A program made the translations under genes and the position numbers. From contig DATKVT010000117.1 in the NCBI GenBank assembly GCA_035529935.1, forward strand, positions 1 to 38,814: a stretch of DNA of 38,814 bases, in the 5' to 3' direction. Shown one piece after another: positions 34,130 to 38,814 of this stretch. Each line of letters starts with the position of its first letter. The first letter of the stretch is position 1. Below the pieces are notes generated by a model. The model worked only from the letters and a program-made list of their open reading frames with translations, was not told the DNA's origin and made no database searches. Origin of the DNA: Williamwhitmania sp. Lineage in GTDB: Bacteria; Bacteroidota; Bacteroidia; Bacteroidales; Williamwhitmaniaceae.

Positions 34130-36019
34130 ATGAATTTTTCAAATCTATCAATCAGAGCAAAGCTCTTCTTCGGTTTTAGCCTACTCCTTTTTATGGCCAT
34201 GCTGGTAGGGCTTTTTGGCTACAATGGACTGCACAAGATTCAAACGCAGGAAGTTGTTATCGACGAAATTACTAAAGTGGAAGCCAATCTTCTCTATGCA
34301 AGGTTGAGCACCCGCTCATACATGGCGCTCCAGCAGGAGAGCTGGGCCACTGAGGCCAAGAATGCGCTGGCCGACGCCGAAGCAAGTATAAGCCATCTTC
34401 AGGCAGTTCTAGTGGATCAAGAGAAACTAGCAAATATTGGTAAGTTAAAGTCCTCCATAGACGCATATAGCGATGGACTCACCGACATTATCGCCTCGGT
34501 AAAGCAGCAGCAAGAGCAGCAAGCCAAGATGAAGGAACTATATCTGAAGGTTATTGCCATTGCCAAAGACAACAAGGCAGTAGCTGGTTCGCAACCTTTT
34601 AGCCTATTCCTACAAGCAAAGGTGAGCGAAGGAGCCTTCACCCGATTCCTTAACCAAGACGATAAGGATTCTTGGCTTAGCGATGTGGACCGCGCCGTTG
34701 CCATAGCCGAAAGTTCAAAGAGTCCCATCACCACCTTACTCAACGAGTATAAGCAGCAAGCACAAATTATGTCTAGTGCAGTGGTGAACCAAAAAACCGC
34801 AGAGAACAAGCAGGTGCAATACGGTGCTATAGCCAAGCAGATTACTGGCGATGAAAGTGCAGCAGTAAAAGCCGAAACCCAAAAAATGGTAGTTTCAGCC
34901 ACCACTGGTATTCTATCCATATTCCTTATCTCCTTGCTTGTTGGCCTGTTCCTATCGGCCTACATTGTTCGACAGATTATGGGTGCCATACGGCAGTCGC
35001 TAGACTTGGCCGAGGAGGTTTCGCAGGGTAACCTGATGGTGACCTTGGACGAAACTATGCTCCAGCGCAAAGACGAGATGGGCAAGCTGATGCAGGCCCT
35101 CAACCATATGGTTATTAAGCTCCGCGACATTGCCGAAAACATTACTTCCGGTGCCGACAACATTGTTCAGGCCAGCACCCAAATGAGCGATGCCTCCCAA
35201 CAGATGTCGCAGGGGGCCTCCGAGCAAGCTTCCGCCGCCGAGGAGGTTTCGTCGTCGATGGAGCAGATGGCCGCCAACATTGAACAGAACACCGACAACT
35301 CGCAGCAGGCCGAAAAGATTGCCATTATGGGCACCGCCTCCCTGCGCAAGAGCAACGAGGCGGTAATGCAGGCCATTGCTGGCATGAAGGAGATTGCCGA
35401 AAAGGTTTCCATCATCTCCGACATTGCCTTCCAAACAAACATTTTGGCCCTTAACGCCGCCGTGGAAGCTGCCCGCGCAGGAGAGCACGGCAGAGGATTT
35501 GCCGTGGTAGCAGCCGAGGTGCGCAAGCTAGCTGAGCGGAGCCGTGTAGCTGCCGATGAAATCAACCGGCTATCATCCCGCGGGGTTACCACCTCCGACG
35601 AAGCTGGAAAGATGCTCAACGAGCTGGTTCCAGAAATAGAGAAAACTGCTAAGCTGGTTCAGGAAATAAGCGCTGCAAGCCTTGAGCAAAACTCCGGTGC
35701 CTCGCAGATAAACAACGCCATTCAGCAGCTGAACCAGGTAACCCAGCAGAACGCCGCCTCCAGCGAGGAGCTAGCCACCAGCTCCGAGGAGCTAGCCAGC
35801 CAGGCAGAGCAGCTGAAGGATACCATTGCGTTCTTCCGCATTGAAACTGAAGTAAGAAAATCATTTGGATCAACCCACGCTGCACCCAAACACGTGGCTA
35901 CTCCAACTCCAAGGCCAGTAGCACACACCCAGCACAAGCCGGCAAGCGTGGCTCCAAAGGGTAAAGGATACAACCTCGGGCTTTCCGAGACTAGCGATAA
36001 TGCCTACGAGAAATTCTAA
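34130..36019 (+). CDS. Methyl-accepting chemotaxis protein (first of two paralogues)
   Basis: This is a transmembrane chemoreceptor of 629 residues. Membrane helix 1 is about residues 11-30 and helix 2 about 256-278. The periplasmic part between them is about 225 residues, all helical, and longer than the four-helix domain of Tar, so a helical-bimodular-type sensor is possible. A HAMP domain follows (about 279-332). The signalling hairpin has its tip at [20 protein letters not shown] near 430 and ends in [18 protein letters not shown] Pro/Lys/Ala-rich linker leads to the conserved tail [18 protein letters not shown]. The last five residues, AYEKF, fit the aromatic-x-x-aromatic pattern of CheR-binding tethers. 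No che genes lie nearby. The ligand is unknown. Base composition of the signalling part is more GC-rich than in neighbouring genes. Confidence 0.95.
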   Translation: MNFSNLSIRAKLFFGFSLLLFMAMLVGLFGYNGLHKIQTQEVVIDEITKVEANLLYARLSTRSYMALQQESWATEAKNALADAEASISHLQAVLVDQEKLANIGKLKSSIDAYSDGLTDIIASVKQQQEQQAKMKELYLKVIAIAKDNKAVAGSQPFSLFLQAKVSEGAFTRFLNQDDKDSWLSDVDRAVAIAESSKSPITTLLNEYKQQAQIMSSAVVNQKTAENKQVQYGAIAKQITGDESAAVKAETQKMVVSATTGILSIFLISLLVGLFLSAYIVRQIMGAIRQSLDLAEEVSQGNLMVTLDETMLQRKDEMGKLMQALNHMVIKLRDIAENITSGADNIVQASTQMSDASQQMSQGASEQASAAEEVSSSMEQMAANIEQNTDNSQQAEKIAIMGTASLRKSNEAVMQAIAGMKEIAEKVSIISDIAFQTNILALNAAVEAARAGEHGRGFAVVAAEVRKLAERSRVAADEINRLSSRGVTTSDEAGKMLNELVPEIEKTAKLVQEISAASLEQNSGASQINNAIQQLNQVTQQNAASSEELATSSEELASQAEQLKDTIAFFRIETEVRKSFGSTHAAPKHVATPTPRPVAHTQHKPASVAPKGKGYNLGLSETSDNAYEKF

Positions 36020-36040
36020 CACGTAGCGTGTACTTTTCCG

Positions 36041-36078
36041 AAGGGTGGCCCCACAACAGGGGTCACCCTTTTTCTTTT
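36041..36078 (+). terminator. Terminator after the first chemoreceptor
   Basis: AAGGGTGGCCCC (36041-36052) pairs with GGGGTCACCCTT (36059-36070) around ACAACA, with one G-U pair, and is followed by TTTCTTTT. It lies 21 bp after the stop codon. It shows that the two receptors are separate transcription units. Confidence 0.9.
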
Positions 36079-36080
36079 GG

Positions 36081-36094
36081 GCCTTGATCAAGGC
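36081..36094. promoter_or_regulatory. Perfect 14-bp palindrome between the chemoreceptors
   Basis: GCCTTGATCAAGGC is perfectly self-complementary with no loop and lies just after the terminator's T-run. It is a possible dimer-binding site, or chance. It lies about 295 bp upstream of the second receptor's ATG. Confidence 0.35.
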
Positions 36095-36388
36095 AAGAAA
36101 CTTGATGGCTATTCTACAATAATTGGCCACATCTTGGCTGACAAAGCATTTCGGCAATAGAGCTGAACACCGATACTGTATCCTTCTGAAAAAGAGTGGT
36201 TAACGTTGGTTAACAATCCTTAACAAGTTTTAACGCCTAGCATTGAATTTGTATGCACGTAATCAGTTTATTAGCGCTATACTACTGCCCGAATAAAAAA
36301 AGTTGAAAGCCTAGTAATCTGCCAAGCAACCCCTCCAAGTCGACGTTTATTCGCCAACTATATATTCACGTAAATCCCTACTCATTCT
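36095..36388. other. Upstream region of the second chemoreceptor
   Basis: Apart from the TTAAC array at 36200-36234, this region holds an imperfect -7-like element, TGAATTTG (36244-36251), 10 bp after the array. No matching -33 TTTG is present. That would place the repeats about where an activator sits. No small ORF or RNA gene is evident. Confidence 0.4.
36200..36234 (+). promoter_or_regulatory. Four TTAAC direct repeats at exact 10-bp period
   Basis: TTAAC begins at 36200, 36210, 36220 and 36230, so all copies face the same side of the helix. The intervening 5-mers differ, so the repeat is not simple tandem duplication. The layout resembles sites of OmpR/PhoB-type response regulators; B. 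subtilis PhoP uses several TTAACA-type direct repeats about 11 bp apart. The array ends about 155 bp before the ATG of the second chemoreceptor. Confidence 0.6.
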
Positions 36389-38272
36389 ATGCAATTTTCA
36401 AATCTATCAATGAGAGCAAAGCTATATGCTGGTTTTGGCCTCATGCTTATTTTGGCCATACTGGTCGGACTTTTTGGTTACAACGGGCTGCAAAAGATTC
36501 AAACGCAGGAAACCATCGCCAGCGAAATTACAAGTGTGGAGGCCAACTTCCTCTACGCTCGGTTGAGCACACGAAGCTTTATGGCCCTTCAGCAGGACAG
36601 CTTGGCTACGGAGGCCAAAAATGCAATAGCGGCAACCGAAACCAGCAATGCCCATCTACTCTCCATCCTCGACAGCCAGGAAAAGCTGGCTAACATCAAC
36701 AAGCTGAAGTCGTCCATAGAAGACTATCGGCAGGGGCTCATTGAGATCATTACCTCCGTAAAAGAGCAGCAGGCGTTGCAGGCCAAGATGAAGGAGATTT
36801 ACCAGCAAATGTTGGCTATGGCCAAGGAGAAAAAGGGGTTAGAAGGAAGCCAACCGTTTGTTCTTTTCCTTCGGGCTAGGGTAAACGAGTATGAGTACTC
36901 CCGCTTCATGAAGCAGGAGGATAAGGATTCATGGATGAATGACATGAATCTCGCAGTTTCAATAGCAGGAAAATCTAAAAGCCCCATTGCTTCGCTGCTT
37001 ACCGAGTATAAGCAGCAGTCCCTGCTGATGGCTGATGCCATTGTGAACCAAAAGACCACAGAAAGCAAGGAGGATGAGCTGGGCACCATAGCCAAGCAGA
37101 TGGCTGGTAATGAGAGCAAGGCCGTTAAGGCTGAAACCCATCGGATGGTGGACGCCACCTCAACAACCATTCTCATCGTGTTGCTTATTTCGCTGATCAC
37201 CGGTGTGCTTATGTCGGTCTACATCGTTCGGCAGGTAATGGTAGCCATACGCCAATCGCTATCCTTAGCCGAGGAGGTTTCGCAGGGCAACCTGCTGGTG
37301 TCCGTTGACAAGACCATACTACAGCGCAAAGACGAAATGGGTAAACTGATGCAGGCCCTCAACCACATGGTGGTAAAGCTGCGCGAAATTGTTCATAACA
37401 TTAACGATGGAGCCAATATCATTGTTTTTGCCAGCGGCCAGATGAGCGATGCCTCCCAGCAGATGTCGCAGGGCGCTGCCGAGCAGGCCGCTGCCGCCGA
37501 GGAGGTTTCGTCGTCGATGGAGGAGATGGCCGCCAACATTGAGCAGAACAATGACAACTCACAGCAGGCAGAAAAGATTGCCATTATGGGCACCAGCTCC
37601 CTGCTTAAGAGCAACCAGGCGGTAATGCAGGCCATTGCCGGCATGAAGGAGATTGCCGAAAAGGTTTCCATCATCTCCGACATTGCCTTCCAGACTAACA
37701 TCCTGGCCCTTAACGCCGCAGTGGAGGCCGCCCGCGCTGGTGAGCATGGTAGAGGATTTGCCGTGGTTGCCGCCGAGGTGCGCAAGCTGGCCGAACGGAG
37801 CCGTGTAGCCGCCGACGAAATCAACCGGCTATCCGCTCGTGGAGTTTCCACCTCCGACAATGCCGGCAAGATGCTCAACGAGCTGGTTCCCGAGATTGAG
37901 AAAACCACCAAGCTGGTGCAGGAGATAAGCGCAGCAGGTTTTGAGCAGAACTCCGGAGCTACCCAAATCAACAACGCCATTCAGCAGCTAAACCAGGTTA
38001 TCCAGCAAAATTCAGCCACCAGCGAGGAGATGGCCACCAGCTCCGAGGAGCTAGCCAGCCAAGCCGAGCAGCTGAAGGATACCATTGCGTTCTTCCGCGT
38101 TGAAGCAGAAACAAAACGAGTGTTTAACTCACCCCACATGGCTCCAAAGCACCTGGTTAAGCCAAAACCAACCATGCCAAAGCTGCACCCACAGGCATTT
38201 ACTGCTCCAAAGAGCAAGGGCTATAACCTTAATTTTTCGAACAGCAGCGATAGCGACTACGAAAAGTTCTAA
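36389..38272 (+). CDS. Methyl-accepting chemotaxis protein (second paralogue)
   Basis: This 627-residue chemoreceptor is a close paralogue of the one before it. Architecture is the same: helix 1 about 11-30, a helical periplasmic domain of about 225 residues, helix 2 about 257-279, HAMP, and a signalling hairpin with tip [20 protein letters not shown]. The periplasmic domains have clearly diverged, while the HAMP and signalling parts are nearly identical even at DNA level. Specificity has therefore probably changed while signalling was kept. The linker differs, but the tail [18 protein letters not shown] is conserved. Its end, DYEKF, fits a CheR-tether pentapeptide. It has its own upstream repeat array and terminator. 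Confidence 0.95.
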   Translation: MQFSNLSMRAKLYAGFGLMLILAILVGLFGYNGLQKIQTQETIASEITSVEANFLYARLSTRSFMALQQDSLATEAKNAIAATETSNAHLLSILDSQEKLANINKLKSSIEDYRQGLIEIITSVKEQQALQAKMKEIYQQMLAMAKEKKGLEGSQPFVLFLRARVNEYEYSRFMKQEDKDSWMNDMNLAVSIAGKSKSPIASLLTEYKQQSLLMADAIVNQKTTESKEDELGTIAKQMAGNESKAVKAETHRMVDATSTTILIVLLISLITGVLMSVYIVRQVMVAIRQSLSLAEEVSQGNLLVSVDKTILQRKDEMGKLMQALNHMVVKLREIVHNINDGANIIVFASGQMSDASQQMSQGAAEQAAAAEEVSSSMEEMAANIEQNNDNSQQAEKIAIMGTSSLLKSNQAVMQAIAGMKEIAEKVSIISDIAFQTNILALNAAVEAARAGEHGRGFAVVAAEVRKLAERSRVAADEINRLSARGVSTSDNAGKMLNELVPEIEKTTKLVQEISAAGFEQNSGATQINNAIQQLNQVIQQNSATSEEMATSSEELASQAEQLKDTIAFFRVEAETKRVFNSPHMAPKHLVKPKPTMPKLHPQAFTAPKSKGYNLNFSNSSDSDYEKF

Positions 38273-38293
38273 CTCCGAGCGTATATACTTCCC

Positions 38294-38333
38294 AAGGGAG
38301 GCTCCGTATTTGGGGTCTCCCTTTTTCTTTTTT
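38294..38333 (+). terminator. Terminator after the second chemoreceptor
   Basis: AAGGGAGGCTCC (38294-38305) pairs with GGGGTCTCCCTT (38312-38323) around a 6-nt loop, with G-U pairs, and is followed by TTTCTTTTTT. It closely resembles the terminator after the first receptor, so it was probably duplicated with the gene. Confidence 0.9.
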
Positions 38334-38372
38334 AACATTCAAATCTGACAGTCTCCAAATCTAAAAGCAAAA

Positions 38373-38407
38373 AAATCCCCGGCTGTCTAGCATTCAACCG
38401 GGGATTT
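38373..38407 (-). terminator. Terminator for the minus-strand purF-like gene
   Basis: AAATCCCCGG (38373-38382) and CCGGGGATTT (38398-38407) form a perfect 10-bp stem with a 15-nt loop. On the minus strand the stem is followed by a run of seven T (the stem's own ATTT plus the A-tract at 38369-38372), as needed for termination of the gene that ends at 38515. It lies about 107 bp after that stop codon. Confidence 0.75.
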
Positions 38408-38514
38408 AGCATCAAACCCTTCAAACTTTGATAAAGAAACTACTCAAATCTGGTAGCTACTATGTTGCTACACAGTGTGGTTATCGTAAGTGGTGCTGTG
38501 CCACAATTGATTGC

Positions 38515-38814
38515 TTAGTAGGCCCTCTGTTTCCGCCCTTCTACAAAATTTATAAACGAAGTATTCACCACTTTGTTGCCACCGGGGGTAGGATAATCGC
38601 CGGTAAAGTACCAGTCGCCCCGGTCGTTGGGACAGGCTTGGTGTAGCCCCTCCACGGTTTGGAACACAATTTCCACCTCGGCCTTCATATCGGCAGGGTG
38701 CAGCATGTGGGCAATCTTTTTCGAAACCTCGTCGGTGGTAAAGGGGCGGTAAATCTCCTTCACGTAGTTTACCACCTCCTCCTTGGGCAGGTTTTGCTGC
38801 TCCTTGCACTTGCG
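38515..38814 (-). CDS. purF: Amidophosphoribosyltransferase, C-terminal fragment (5' end outside window)
   Basis: The frame is open to the window edge, so this is the last 99 codons of a longer gene. It reads CKEQQNLPKEEVVNYVKEIY, then PFTTDEVSKKIAHML, EVEIVFQTVEGLHQACPNDR, GDWYFTGDYPTPGGNKVVNT and SFINFVEGRKQRAY. This matches my memory of the C-terminus of the long (about 630-residue) Bacteroidota amidophosphoribosyltransferase, which starts purine synthesis by forming phosphoribosylamine. The catalytic glutaminase and PRPP-binding parts are outside the window, so activity cannot be judged. The GTG at 38773-38775 is internal, not a start. Confidence 0.82.
   Translation of the reverse strand, partial: RKCKEQQNLPKEEVVNYVKEIYRPFTTDEVSKKIAHMLHPADMKAEVEIVFQTVEGLHQACPNDRGDWYFTGDYPTPGGNKVVNTSFINFVEGRKQRAY

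Noticed and set aside
37393..37980. 195-codon and similar long antisense ORFs in both chemoreceptor genes
   Set aside because: Both paralogues show the same antisense frames because their coding DNA is nearly identical and GC-rich; Ser/Ala-rich translations are typical shadows.
38428..38646. 72-codon plus-strand ORF near the window end
   Set aside because: It overlaps the purF-like gene on the other strand and has no start context or homology that I recognise.
1..38814. CRISPR arrays, tRNA genes, insertion sequences, prophage or toxin-antitoxin genes
   Set aside because: I saw no spaced repeats of CRISPR length, no cloverleaf sequence, no transposase or integrase motifs and no flanking inverted repeats.

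Overview
The window is chromosomal DNA from a member of the Bacteroidota, most likely order Bacteroidales. Four lines of evidence agree. The 5' part of a 16S rRNA gene has the start sequence usual for the phylum. Promoter boxes of the Bacteroidota type (TTTG, about 19-20 nt, TAnnTTTG) appear upstream of the rRNA operon and several genes. The division and cell-wall (dcw) cluster has the Bacteroidota gene order. Several proteins (PurF-like enzyme, LptC, MraY with a periplasmic insertion, a GlsA/GlsB-like acyltransferase pair) are lineage-specific forms. Two chemoreceptors point to a chemotactic organism rather than a typical gut Bacteroides. Family and genus cannot be fixed from this sequence.

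Layout. 1-233 (-): 5' end of 16S rRNA; 234-570 holds its leader and two tandem promoters. 751-2852 (+): glycosyltransferase and dihydroorotase. 2849-4117 (-): aspartate kinase, convergent with dihydroorotase and overlapping its stop. 4430-15831 (+): class I fructose-1,6-bisphosphatase, mfd, coaX, an unrecognised ORF, a TPR protein, lptC, a small membrane protein, a DUF21/CBS protein and a PpiD-like foldase. The last six form an envelope-biogenesis run, and a bidirectional terminator closes it. 15905-31654 (-): a complete 14-gene dcw cluster, transcribed mraZ-rsmH-ftsL-ftsI-murE-mraY-murD-ftsW-murG-murC-ftsQ-ftsA-ftsZ-yqeY. Genes are tightly packed with several ATGA/TAATG overlaps; murF, murB and ddl are absent. 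31871-33833 (+): PlsC-like O-acyltransferase and GNAT/OlsB-like N-acyltransferase, probably making acylated amino-acid (glycine-type) lipids. 34130-38272 (+): two paralogous methyl-accepting chemotaxis proteins, each with its own terminator. 38515-38814 (-): C-terminal part of an amidophosphoribosyltransferase running off the window.

Most of the window is conserved housekeeping DNA, and I see no phage, IS element, CRISPR array or new multi-gene system. The most interesting signals are regulatory. Four TTAAC motifs at exactly 10-bp spacing lie upstream of the second chemoreceptor, with irregularly spaced copies upstream of the first. Four 10-bp GTGgg repeats overlap the -7 box of the mraZ promoter and look like an MraZ autoregulatory array. 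The two rRNA promoters share nearly the same initiation sequence. At the protein level, dihydroorotase has Gln in place of the first metal-binding His, both chemoreceptors end in an x-Y-E-K-F peptide resembling a CheR tether, and the PlsC-like enzyme has HX5D instead of HX4D.
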